This document shows positions 32,539-40,859 of a stretch of DNA of 64,000 nt, one piece after another. The first letter of the stretch is position 1. Every line of letters starts with the position of its first letter. The position numbers were made by a program, and so were the translations under genes. The DNA is from CAZSAT01 sp964604675 (GTDB lineage Bacteria; Myxococcota_A; UBA796; CAJQPC01): positions 16,736-80,735 of the forward strand of contig CAZSAT010000020.1 of NCBI GenBank assembly GCA_964604675.1, read 5' to 3'. The notes under the pieces were generated by a model that saw nothing but the letters and a program-made list of their open reading frames with translations, made no database searches and was not told where the DNA came from.

Positions 32539-33228
32539 CTACAGAGCTTCGCCCGCGGGCTCTTCGGGATCGACCTCGAGGCCTTCCTCGTCGATCGGGG
32601 CCTCGGGGGTGACCGAGCTCACGTCGTAGTCGCCGATCCTGGCGGCGGTGAAGTCGGTCTCCAGGCGCAGCTCGGTGTGCACGGTGAGGTTGTCGCCGAG
32701 CTGGCACTGGCCGGCCCAGGTGAAGACCACCATGCCGTCCTCGATGGCGCTCGCGTCGTCGTTGAACTGGCCCTCGACCGTGCCGACGCCGAGCACCTGG
32801 CAGGCCGCGTTGCCGTTCAACCCGAGGCCGGAGAGCATGGTGAAGCTGCCGTCGTCGGCCATGGAGCCGCCCATGCGCTGACCGGGGCTGCCGCGCTCGT
32901 CGTCGAGGTTCACGAAGTTCAACAGGCCGTACTCCGGCCCCCACGGCTGATCGACGGCGGCGTCTCGCCAGTAGGCCTCCGAGGGGCACTCGTTGCCCTC
33001 CTCCCCACACACCTGCGTGAGCTCGAAGCTCTCGCCGTTCCACTCGATGAGCTCCTCGGAGCCGGCCTCCACCTCGGCGACCAGCTCGCCGTCGATGTAG
33101 ATGCGCAGGTTGTCGCTGTAGGCGACCTCGAAGTTGCCCATCACGTCGCGCGGCTCGGCGAGCTCGCCACAGGCGGTGAAGGCGGCCAGGGAGGTCAGGG
33201 AGGTCAGGGTCAGGGCGGTGCGGTTCAT
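32539..33228 (-). CDS. Hypothetical lipoprotein, 229 aa
   Basis: Lipoprotein signal MNRTALTLTSLTSLAAFTAC with Cys20, behind AGAGGAG. A beta-rich domain (GNFEVAYSDNLRIYIDGELV, VVFTWAGQCQLGDNLTVHTE) with two further cysteine pairs (CGEEGNEC and CQVLG...CQLG). The C-terminus is acidic and Pro/Glu-rich (APIDEEGLEVDPEEPAGEAL). No family recognised; probably a secreted beta-sandwich protein on the outer membrane. Monocistronic. Confidence 0.6.
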   Translation of the reverse strand: MNRTALTLTSLTSLAAFTACGELAEPRDVMGNFEVAYSDNLRIYIDGELVAEVEAGSEELIEWNGESFELTQVCGEEGNECPSEAYWRDAAVDQPWGPEYGLLNFVNLDDERGSPGQRMGGSMADDGSFTMLSGLGLNGNAACQVLGVGTVEGQFNDDASAIEDGMVVFTWAGQCQLGDNLTVHTELRLETDFTAARIGDYDVSSVTPEAPIDEEGLEVDPEEPAGEAL

Positions 33229-33301
33229 GGTGGCTCCTCTTGGGTTGCGAGGGTTCGACCCACCGGCCTCGCGGGACTGAAAGAACGGATGTCACCTTTT
33301 G

Positions 33302-33331
33302 TTGCGCACGCCGAAAATTCGCTGCTAAGTT
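33302..33331 (+). promoter_or_regulatory. Possible promoter of the beta-helix lipoprotein genes
   Basis: TTGCGC (33302-33307), 18 nt, TAAGTT (33326-33331) in one of the few AT-richer spacers of the window; 21 nt before ATG 33353, with CGGAGG between. Confidence 0.35.
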
Positions 33332-33352
33332 CGCGCGCTCGGAGGCTTCCTG

Positions 33353-36271
33353 ATGCGCGCCCTGATGCTGATCGGCTCGACCCTGACCCTGGTGTTGACC
33401 GCTTGTGAGAAGTCGGATCTGCCCGACACCGGAACCGTTGTGGAAGACGACACCGCTGGCGGCGGCGACGGCGGTGATGGTGGCGACAGCGGCGACGGGG
33501 GCACCGACGCCGACCAGGACGGCTACACGGTCGAGGAGGGCGACTGCGACGACGAGGATGCGTCGGTGTCCCCGGGCGCCGAAGAGGTCTGTGACGGCGT
33601 CGACAACGACTGCAACGGCCTGACCGACGACAACGCCAGCGATGCGAGCACCTGGTACCTCGACGGCGACAGCGACGGCTACGGCGACGACGCCAACGCG
33701 GTGCAGCAGTGCGACGAGCCGGTGGGCTTCGTGGCGTCCGGCGGCGACTGCGACGACGGCGACGCGGCCTACCACCCCGAGGCCGAGGAGTCCTGCGACG
33801 ATCCCAACGACTACAACTGCGACGGCAGCGTGGGGTACGAGGATGCCGATGGCGATGGCCACCCGGCCTGCGAGGACTGCGACGATGGGGATGCGCAGGT
33901 CAACCCGGACGGCGTCGAGGTCTGTGACGACGACGACAACGACTGCGACGGCCTGATCGACGACGCCGACGACTCGACCATCGGCCAGGACACCTGGTAC
34001 AGCGACGGCGACGGCGACGGCTTCGGCGACCCGGACAGCACCACCGAGGCCTGCGACGCGCCCAGCGGCTACGTCGACGACCTCCAGGACTGCGACGACA
34101 GCGACCGCACGATCAGCCCCGACGCCGAAGAGGTCTGCGACGACGTCGACAACGACTGCGACGGCACCGTGGACGAGCCCGACGCGGCCGATGCGGCCCT
34201 CTGGTACTACGACGGCGACGGCGACGGCTACGGCAACACGCCCACGCTGCAGGCCTGCGAGCAGCCCTCGGGCTACGTCGCCGATCCCGGCGACTGCGAC
34301 GACAGCACCGCCGACGTGAACCCCGACGCCACCGAGGTGTGCGACGAGCAGGACAACGACTGCGACGGCTCGGTCGACCCCGACACGTCGGCCGACGTGA
34401 GCACCTGGTACGCCGACGACGACAGCGACGACTACGGCGACGCCGACGACAGCACCGAGTCCTGCGACCAGCCCAGCGGGCACGTGTCCGACGCCACCGA
34501 CTGCGACGACCTCTCGAGCGACATCTACCCGGGTGCAGACGAGTACTGCGACGGCATCGACAACGACTGCGACAGCTCCGTCGACGAGACGGGCGCCGTG
34601 GACGTGATCACCCAGTACGTCGACAGCGACGGAGACGACTACGGCACCGGCACCAGCACCATCGACTGCGATCTGCTGTCCGGCTACGCGGTGGCCAGCG
34701 GCGACTGCGACGATGGCGACAGCGCGGTCAACCCGGACGCTGTCGAGGTCTGTGACGACGTCGACAACGACTGCGACGGCGACGCCGACAGCGACGCGGT
34801 CGATGCCGGCACCTACTACGCCGACGACGACGGCGACGAGCAGGGCGACGCGACCGACAGCCAGACCATGTGCGACCAGCCCTCCGGCTACGTGGCCGAC
34901 GACTCGGACTGCGACGACACGGACAGCGCCACCTTCCTGGGCGCCGACGAGGTGTGCGACGGCGCGGACAACGACTGCGACAGCACGGTGGACGAGGCGG
35001 CGATCGACGCCAGCTACGGCTACGAGGACGACGACGGCGACGGCTTCGGTGGCTCCGACTACGACCTGCACTGCGCCGCGGTCGACAACGACTGGGACTG
35101 CGACGACAGCGACAGCGCCAACCCGCAGTACGTGGACGCGCTCGCCGGCACGCTGGCGTCGGTCGGCTCCCTGGACGATCCCTGGCTCACCATCCAGGAA
35201 GGCATCGACGCCGCCACGCAGTGCGTGCTGGTCTCGGACGGCACCTACTACGAGGCGATCGACTTCGGGGGCAACGACCTGCTCGTGGAGTCGCTGGGCG
35301 GCTCCGGTTCCGCCACCATCAACGCATCGGGCCAGAGCGCGCCGGTCGTCACGATGAACAGCGGCGAGTCCAGCGGCGCGGAGCTCGTCGGCTTCACGCT
35401 CGAGGGCGGCTCGGGCTACGAGTCCACCACCTCCTCGAGCAGCTCGTGCGGTTCGGGTGAGACCTGCGTGGACTACTACGTGACGACCTGCGGCGGCGGC
35501 CTCTACCTCGACGGTGCCACGCCCACACTGACCGACATCATCGTGCAGGACAACACGGTCACCGCGGACGAAGACACCACCGACGGCAACGACACCTACA
35601 CCTACTACAGCTACGGTGGCGGCCTGTGCGCGCTGAACACCACGCTGAGCCTGTCGGGCGTGGACGTGTTGCGGAACGACGCCGAGGAAGGTGGTGGTCT
35701 GTACATCGACGCGTCGAGCTCGGTCACCTTCGAGCAGGGCTGGGTGCAGGGCAACTCCGCCGACAACGGCGCGGGCCTCGAGCTCGATGGCGGCACGCTC
35801 TACCTCGAGAACGTGGCCGTCACCGACAACACCGCCACGGCCACCGGCGGCGGGATCACGGCGATCGACGGCACCGCCTACGTCATCAACGCGACCCTGG
35901 GCAACGACGACGCGCCCACGGGCGGCGGGCTGTACCTGTCGGGCACTGCGATGACGCTGCGCAACAGCATCGTGTACGGCGCTGCGACCGGTGAAGGCGT
36001 GTACAGCGACGGCACCGCCACCCTGTCTGCCACCTACAACAACGTGTACGGCAGCGCGGGCGGCGACTTCACCGGCGTGACCGACCCCACGGGCACCAAC
36101 GGCAACATCAGCTCCGATCCGCTCTTCGTCGACTGGGCGAACGGTGACTGGAGCCTGGGGGCGGGCTCGCCTTCGATCGACGCCGGCAACCCCTCGTCCA
36201 GCTACGACGACGCCGATGGTACCGCCAACGATCAGGGCGCTTGGGGTGGACCTGGGGCGGACTGGGAGTAG
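33353..36271 (+). CDS. Surface lipoprotein: eight MopE-type repeats plus parallel beta-helix domain
   Basis: 972 residues. Lipoprotein signal MRALMLIGSTLTLVLTAC. A Gly/Asp spacer is followed by eight repeats of DCDD...P.A.E.CD...DNDCDG alternating with WYxDGDxDGYGD loops (residues about 50-570), then a half repeat WDCDDSDS. The C-terminal 390 residues are a right-handed parallel beta-helix: PWLTIQEGIDAA, then rungs such as GGGLYLDGATPTLTDIIVQD and GGGITAIDGTAYVINATLG, and the closing block SDPLFVDW...SPSIDAGNPSS...NDQGAWGG common to such domains. First of three tandem paralogs (next at 36415 and 38069) that differ mainly in repeat number. The metal bound, if any, is unknown. Confidence 0.85.
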   Translation: MRALMLIGSTLTLVLTACEKSDLPDTGTVVEDDTAGGGDGGDGGDSGDGGTDADQDGYTVEEGDCDDEDASVSPGAEEVCDGVDNDCNGLTDDNASDASTWYLDGDSDGYGDDANAVQQCDEPVGFVASGGDCDDGDAAYHPEAEESCDDPNDYNCDGSVGYEDADGDGHPACEDCDDGDAQVNPDGVEVCDDDDNDCDGLIDDADDSTIGQDTWYSDGDGDGFGDPDSTTEACDAPSGYVDDLQDCDDSDRTISPDAEEVCDDVDNDCDGTVDEPDAADAALWYYDGDGDGYGNTPTLQACEQPSGYVADPGDCDDSTADVNPDATEVCDEQDNDCDGSVDPDTSADVSTWYADDDSDDYGDADDSTESCDQPSGHVSDATDCDDLSSDIYPGADEYCDGIDNDCDSSVDETGAVDVITQYVDSDGDDYGTGTSTIDCDLLSGYAVASGDCDDGDSAVNPDAVEVCDDVDNDCDGDADSDAVDAGTYYADDDGDEQGDATDSQTMCDQPSGYVADDSDCDDTDSATFLGADEVCDGADNDCDSTVDEAAIDASYGYEDDDGDGFGGSDYDLHCAAVDNDWDCDDSDSANPQYVDALAGTLASVGSLDDPWLTIQEGIDAATQCVLVSDGTYYEAIDFGGNDLLVESLGGSGSATINASGQSAPVVTMNSGESSGAELVGFTLEGGSGYESTTSSSSSCGSGETCVDYYVTTCGGGLYLDGATPTLTDIIVQDNTVTADEDTTDGNDTYTYYSYGGGLCALNTTLSLSGVDVLRNDAEEGGGLYIDASSSVTFEQGWVQGNSADNGAGLELDGGTLYLENVAVTDNTATATGGGITAIDGTAYVINATLGNDDAPTGGGLYLSGTAMTLRNSIVYGAATGEGVYSDGTATLSATYNNVYGSAGGDFTGVTDPTGTNGNISSDPLFVDWANGDWSLGAGSPSIDAGNPSSSYDDADGTANDQGAWGGPGADWE

Positions 36272-36414
36272 AGCTCCCGGCCTGGAACGGCCCTGCTGTG
36301 TTGGAGTTCTTGGATCTTCGCAGCCTCGGGTCGCGAGACATCACGCCGCGTGACATTCGGTGACAATCAGGGCCTCGGGCGCCAAGTAGAACGCCGCTCC
36401 TCTGGGGTGTTCCC

Positions 36415-38040
36415 ATGCGTTCGATTCCGATGATCCTGACGGCGTTCCTGCTCACCAGCACGGTGGCCTGCGACCTGGCCAAGACCGACTACGACACCGG
36501 CGTGTCGGACCTCGACGACGTCGACGGGGACTCGGACGAAGACGCGGACGAAGCCGCCGAGGAGTCGTCCGGCGGCAATGGCGAGGACGGCGGAGACGGT
36601 GGCGACGGCGGCAGCGAAGGCGATGCCGACAACGACGGCTACACCAGCGTGGCCGGCGACTGCGACGACACCGACCCCTTCACCTACCCGGGCGCCGACG
36701 AGACCTGCGACGACGACGACAACGACTGCGACGGTGTGGTCGACGAGGACGCCAAGGACGGCACCGCGAGCTGGCTCGACGACGACGGCGACGGCTTCGG
36801 CAACAGCGCCACCTACGCGGTGCGCTGCGACGAAGGTGTGACCAACGGAGCCGACTGCGACGACGGCGACGCGACCGAGCCCCACTACGTGGTGGATGGC
36901 GCGTCCGGGGCCTCCGACGGTTCGGTGTTGCGCCCATGGCCCACCATCCAGGACGGCATCGACAACGCTCGCGAGTGCGTGGCGGTCGAGGCTGGCTCCT
37001 ACACCGAGAACGTGGACTTCGGCGGTCGCGACGTGATGGTGACCGGCCTCGGCGGCGCCGCCGAGACCGTGATCGACGGGAACAGCCGCGGTCCGGTGGT
37101 GAGCTTCGCCAGCGGTGAAGGCTCCGGTGCGGTGCTGACGGGCTTCACGCTCACGGGCGGCTCCGGCTTCGAGGAGGAGAGCTCCAGCTCCTACTCCTGC
37201 GGCTCCGGGGACACCTGCACCGACTACTACACGACCTGGTGCGGTGGCGGCCTGTACATCGACGGCTCGAACCCCACGCTCAGCGACCTCGTGGTCGAGG
37301 ACAACGTGGTGTACGCCCCAGCCGACAGCACCTCGGGCGACGACACCTACACCTACCTGGGGTACGGCGGCGGCGCGTGCGTGCGGAACGCCAACGTGAC
37401 CTTCACGGGCGTCACCTTCGCCGACAACTCCGGCGACGAGGGCGGCGCGGTCTACATCGAGAGCACCGGCAGCGCGGCCTTCGAGCAGTCGAGCTTCGTG
37501 GGCAACACGGGCGAGAGCGGTGGTGCGGTCCAGGTGGACGGCGGCGCGGTCAGCCTGACCAACGTGCTGCTGGCCTGGAACGAGGCCGATCTCGCCGGTG
37601 GCGGCCTGCTGGTCGCAGACGGCACCGCGACCCTCACCAACGTCACCCTGGGCGGCAACAGCTCCGCGCAGGGCGGGGGCCTCTACCTCTCCGGAAGCTC
37701 GGTGGGCAGCGTCGAGAACACCATCGTGTACGGAAGCACGGGAGAAGGCGTGAAGGTCGACGGCGGTTCTTCGTACAGCGGCAGCTACAGCAACGTCTAC
37801 GGCAACAGCGGTGGGCAGTACGAGGGCACCACCGACGTGACCGGAACCAGCGGGAACCTGAGCTCCGACCCGGACTTCTCGTCGGTGAGCTCCGACGGCA
37901 ACCCCAACAACGACAACTGGGGCCTGGCCCCGATGTCCCCGTCGAAGGACGCCGGCAACCCCGCGCCGGCGATGAACGACGAGGACGGGAGTCGGAACGA
38001 TCAGGGCGCCTACGGCGGTCCTGACGGTTCCTGGCTCTAG
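36415..38040 (+). CDS. Surface lipoprotein: one MopE-type repeat plus parallel beta-helix domain
   Basis: 541 residues. Lipoprotein signal MRSIPMILTAFLLTSTVAC, then KTDYDTG and a Gly/Asp-rich spacer (EESSGGNGEDGGDGGDGG). Only one full MopE-type repeat (DCDDTDPFTYPGADETCDDD) and a half repeat remain. The beta-helix domain (about 170-541) parallels that of its neighbours, including CGSGDTCTDYYTTWCGGGLY and the closing SKDAGNPAP...NDQGAYGG. The middle copy of the tandem trio and the shortest, which suggests loss or gain of repeats by recombination. 143 bp separate it from the previous gene. Confidence 0.85.
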   Translation: MRSIPMILTAFLLTSTVACDLAKTDYDTGVSDLDDVDGDSDEDADEAAEESSGGNGEDGGDGGDGGSEGDADNDGYTSVAGDCDDTDPFTYPGADETCDDDDNDCDGVVDEDAKDGTASWLDDDGDGFGNSATYAVRCDEGVTNGADCDDGDATEPHYVVDGASGASDGSVLRPWPTIQDGIDNARECVAVEAGSYTENVDFGGRDVMVTGLGGAAETVIDGNSRGPVVSFASGEGSGAVLTGFTLTGGSGFEEESSSSYSCGSGDTCTDYYTTWCGGGLYIDGSNPTLSDLVVEDNVVYAPADSTSGDDTYTYLGYGGGACVRNANVTFTGVTFADNSGDEGGAVYIESTGSAAFEQSSFVGNTGESGGAVQVDGGAVSLTNVLLAWNEADLAGGGLLVADGTATLTNVTLGGNSSAQGGGLYLSGSSVGSVENTIVYGSTGEGVKVDGGSSYSGSYSNVYGNSGGQYEGTTDVTGTSGNLSSDPDFSSVSSDGNPNNDNWGLAPMSPSKDAGNPAPAMNDEDGSRNDQGAYGGPDGSWL

Positions 38041-38068
38041 CAGCGACACCTCCCGAGGCAAGGACTCC

Positions 38069-40435
38069 ATGCGCACCCTTCCCCTGATGCTCGTCTCCGG
38101 ACTGCTCACCCTGACCGTCGCCTGCGACGACAAGGCCGCCTACGACACCGGCACGACCGAGACCCCTGGCGACGGCGACGGCGACGGCGACTCCGACGCG
38201 GACGAGAGCCCCGACGAGGGCGACTCCGGCGACACCGACGACGGCTCCGTGGGCTCCGACACCGACGACGACGACGGCGACGGCTACACCGAGCGCCAGG
38301 GCGACTGCGACGACGCCGACGCGAGCGTGAGCCCGGACGCCTCCGAGATCTGCGACGGCGTCGACAACGACTGCGACGGCACCGTGGACGGCGAGGACGC
38401 CATCGGCGCCTCCGCGTTCTACCGGGACGCCGACGGCGACGGCTACGGCAACGACGCCGACGCCCGCACCGCGTGCGACGAGCCCAACGGCTACACGAGC
38501 GTGGGAGGGGACTGCGACGACGCCGACGCCGCCTACCACCCGGGCGCGTCGGAGTCCTGCGACACGGATCTCGACTACAACTGCGACGGGTACACCGCCT
38601 ACGAGGACAACGACGGCGACGGCTACCCGGCGTGCGAGGACTGCGACGACGGCAACCGCCTCGTGAACGACGGCGGCACCGAGGTGTGCGACGACATCGA
38701 CAACGACTGCGACGGGCTCTACGACGACGCGGACGACTCGGTGAGCGGTCAGGACACCTGGTACGAGGACGCCGACAACGACGGCTACGGCGACGCGCGG
38801 AGCGACCAGGAGGCCTGCGACCAGCCCAGCGGCTGGGTGGCCAACGACTCCGACTGCGACGACGACGACGCCAACAGCAACCCGCTGGAGGACGAGGTCT
38901 GCGACGACGCGGACAACGACTGCAACGGGATCGTGGACGACGACGCCGACGACGCGACCGACTGGTACAGCGACGGCGACGGCGACGGCTACGGCGCCGG
39001 ACCGGCGACCACGTCGTGCGACGCGCCGAGTGCCTCGTGGTCCGACGTCGATGGTGACTGCGACGACAGCGACGACACCAGCTACCCGAGCGCCGCCGAG
39101 AGCTGCGACGAGGTGGACAACGACTGCGACAGCACCGTGGACGAGGACGCGATCGACGCCGAGTACGGCTACGCGGACGACGACGGCGATGGCTTCGGCG
39201 ACGCCAGCAGCTACGACCTGCACTGCGACGTGGTCTCGAACGACTGGGACTGCGACGACAGCGACTCCAGTGAGCCGGTGTACGTCGACGCGAACGCATC
39301 GGGCTCGATGAGCGGCACGATCGACCGGCCCTACGACAGCGTGCAGGACGGCATCGACGGCGCGCGCCAGTGCGTGGTGGTCGAGAGCGGCACCTACACC
39401 GAGACCATCGACTTCGGCGGCAAGGACGTGCTGGTCACGGCGGTCGACGGCAACGGCGAGACCACGATCGACGCCAACGGCGCCGGCCCGGTGGTCACCT
39501 TCGCCGATGGCGAGGGCGCAGGGGCCGAGCTCCGCGGCTTCACGCTGACCGGGGGCTCCGGCTACGAGAGCACCACCTCGTCGAGCTACAGCTGCGGGTC
39601 GGGTGACACCTGCACCGACTTCTACACCACCTTCTGCGGCGGTGGCATCTACGTGGACGGGGCCACGCCGACGCTGGCCGACCTGGTCATCGAGGACAAC
39701 GACGTGGTCGCGCCGGCCAACACCACCTCGGGCGACGACACCTACACCTACTACAGCTACGGCGGTGGGCTGTGCGTGCTCGCGAGCAACCTGACCATCG
39801 GCGACGTGGACTTCTGGGACAACTCGGCGGACGAGGGCGGCGCCATCTACGTCGACGCGACGGCGAGCCTCTCGGTGGAGCGCGCCTGGATCGCGAGCAA
39901 CGTCGGTGAGAACGGGGGCGGCGTGCAGGTCGACGGCGGGAGCCTGAGCCTGACCAACGTGGCCAGCACCTGGAACAGCGCCACCGCGGTCGGCGGCGGC
40001 GTGCTCGCCATCGACGCGACCGTGACCGAGGAGAACGTCACCCATGGCGGCGACGACGCCCCGGTCGGCGGCGGCCTCTACCTCTCGGGCAGCTCCACCG
40101 GCACGGTGATCAACTCCATCGTCTACGGCGCTGGCACCGGCGCGGGGGTGACCGTGGACGCCGGGAGCTTCAGCGGCAGCTACAACAACGTCTATGGCAA
40201 CGGCGGCGGCGAGTACGACGGCACGAGCGACCCGACCGGGTCGAGCGGCAACCTGAGCGCGAACCCGCTGTTCACCGACGTCACCGACGACGGCAACGAT
40301 CAGAACGACGACTGGTCGCTGCGTTCCACCTCGCCTTCGGTCGACGCGGGCAACCCCTCCGCGGTCTACGACGACGACGACGGCACCAACAACGACCAGG
40401 GTGCCTGGGGTGGCGCGGACTCGACCTGGGACTGA
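38069..40435 (+). CDS. Surface lipoprotein: five MopE-type repeats plus parallel beta-helix domain
   Basis: 788 residues. Lipoprotein signal MRTLPLMLVSGLLTLTVAC, a DTG spacer, five full repeats (for example DCDDADASVSPDASEICDGV) and a half repeat WDCDDSDSSEP, then the beta-helix (about 415-788) with CGSGDTCTDFYTTFCGGGIY and the end VDAGNPSAVYDDDDGTNNDQ. It starts 28 bp after the previous gene, so it is probably in one transcript with it. Same architecture as the two upstream paralogs. Confidence 0.85.
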   Translation: MRTLPLMLVSGLLTLTVACDDKAAYDTGTTETPGDGDGDGDSDADESPDEGDSGDTDDGSVGSDTDDDDGDGYTERQGDCDDADASVSPDASEICDGVDNDCDGTVDGEDAIGASAFYRDADGDGYGNDADARTACDEPNGYTSVGGDCDDADAAYHPGASESCDTDLDYNCDGYTAYEDNDGDGYPACEDCDDGNRLVNDGGTEVCDDIDNDCDGLYDDADDSVSGQDTWYEDADNDGYGDARSDQEACDQPSGWVANDSDCDDDDANSNPLEDEVCDDADNDCNGIVDDDADDATDWYSDGDGDGYGAGPATTSCDAPSASWSDVDGDCDDSDDTSYPSAAESCDEVDNDCDSTVDEDAIDAEYGYADDDGDGFGDASSYDLHCDVVSNDWDCDDSDSSEPVYVDANASGSMSGTIDRPYDSVQDGIDGARQCVVVESGTYTETIDFGGKDVLVTAVDGNGETTIDANGAGPVVTFADGEGAGAELRGFTLTGGSGYESTTSSSYSCGSGDTCTDFYTTFCGGGIYVDGATPTLADLVIEDNDVVAPANTTSGDDTYTYYSYGGGLCVLASNLTIGDVDFWDNSADEGGAIYVDATASLSVERAWIASNVGENGGGVQVDGGSLSLTNVASTWNSATAVGGGVLAIDATVTEENVTHGGDDAPVGGGLYLSGSSTGTVINSIVYGAGTGAGVTVDAGSFSGSYNNVYGNGGGEYDGTSDPTGSSGNLSANPLFTDVTDDGNDQNDDWSLRSTSPSVDAGNPSAVYDDDDGTNNDQGAWGGADSTWD

Positions 40436-40475
40436 GTGCAGCGCGCTGAACGCGCCGGGAGATCCTCGCCTGTCG

Positions 40476-40481
40476 TAGGAT
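40476..40481 (+). promoter_or_regulatory. Possible -10 element TAGGAT before the 113-aa lipoprotein
   Basis: TAGGAT lies 36 nt before ATG 40518, identical to the hexamers at 2779 and 63040. No clear -35. Confidence 0.25.
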
Positions 40482-40517
40482 GCCCCGGTCTGCGGCATGC
40501 GCCGCCTGGAGGTCCCC

Positions 40518-40859
40518 ATGTTCGCGTCCCTCATGCTCCTGCTCGGCTGCCCTTACGGCGTCGACGTCGAGGGGGAGACCGTGGAGGTCACCAGCCCGGC
40601 CGGTGACGTCACCGTCACCGACGACGGGGTCGAGGTGAAGTCGCCCGCGGGCGAGATCAACGTCACCGAAGACGGCGTGGTGATCGACGGTGCCGACGGC
40701 TCCAAGATCACGGTGGGCGACGACGGGGTGAAGGTCACCGACGGTGAAGGCGACCAGGTCGACATCGAGGTGAGCGAGGACGGTGTGAAGGTCGAGGCCG
40801 ACGACGGCAAGGCCTCGGCCGAGGTGAAGGTCGGCAAGGGCAAGCGCAAGGGGCGGTGA
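40518..40859 (+). CDS. Small repetitive beta-rich lipoprotein
   Basis: 113 residues from ATG 40518, 5 nt after GGAGG; an earlier ATG (40497) lacks this. Lipoprotein signal MFASLMLLLGC. The rest is a run of short repeats about 15-17 residues long with DDGVEV/EDGVVI/DDGVKV and SPAGDVTV/SPAGEINV, likely a small beta-solenoid, ending in the basic tail KVGKGKRKGR. No family recognised. Its stop overlaps the start of the membrane protein gene at 40856 (GTGA), so it is translationally coupled to the GT-C-like pair and may serve them. Confidence 0.65.
   Translation: MFASLMLLLGCPYGVDVEGETVEVTSPAGDVTVTDDGVEVKSPAGEINVTEDGVVIDGADGSKITVGDDGVKVTDGEGDQVDIEVSEDGVKVEADDGKASAEVKVGKGKRKGR

Noticed and set aside
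33400..40400. Short tandem GACGGCGAC-type DNA repeats considered as CRISPR or a microsatellite locus
   Set aside because: They are in-frame codons for Asp-Gly-Asp in MopE repeats; there are no spacers of constant length and no cas genes.
37643..40534. Minus-strand frame of 963 codons across the beta-helix genes
   Set aside because: Val/Ala/Asp-biased mirror of the acidic plus-strand repeats; no signal peptide, no Shine-Dalgarno sequence, no recognisable domain.
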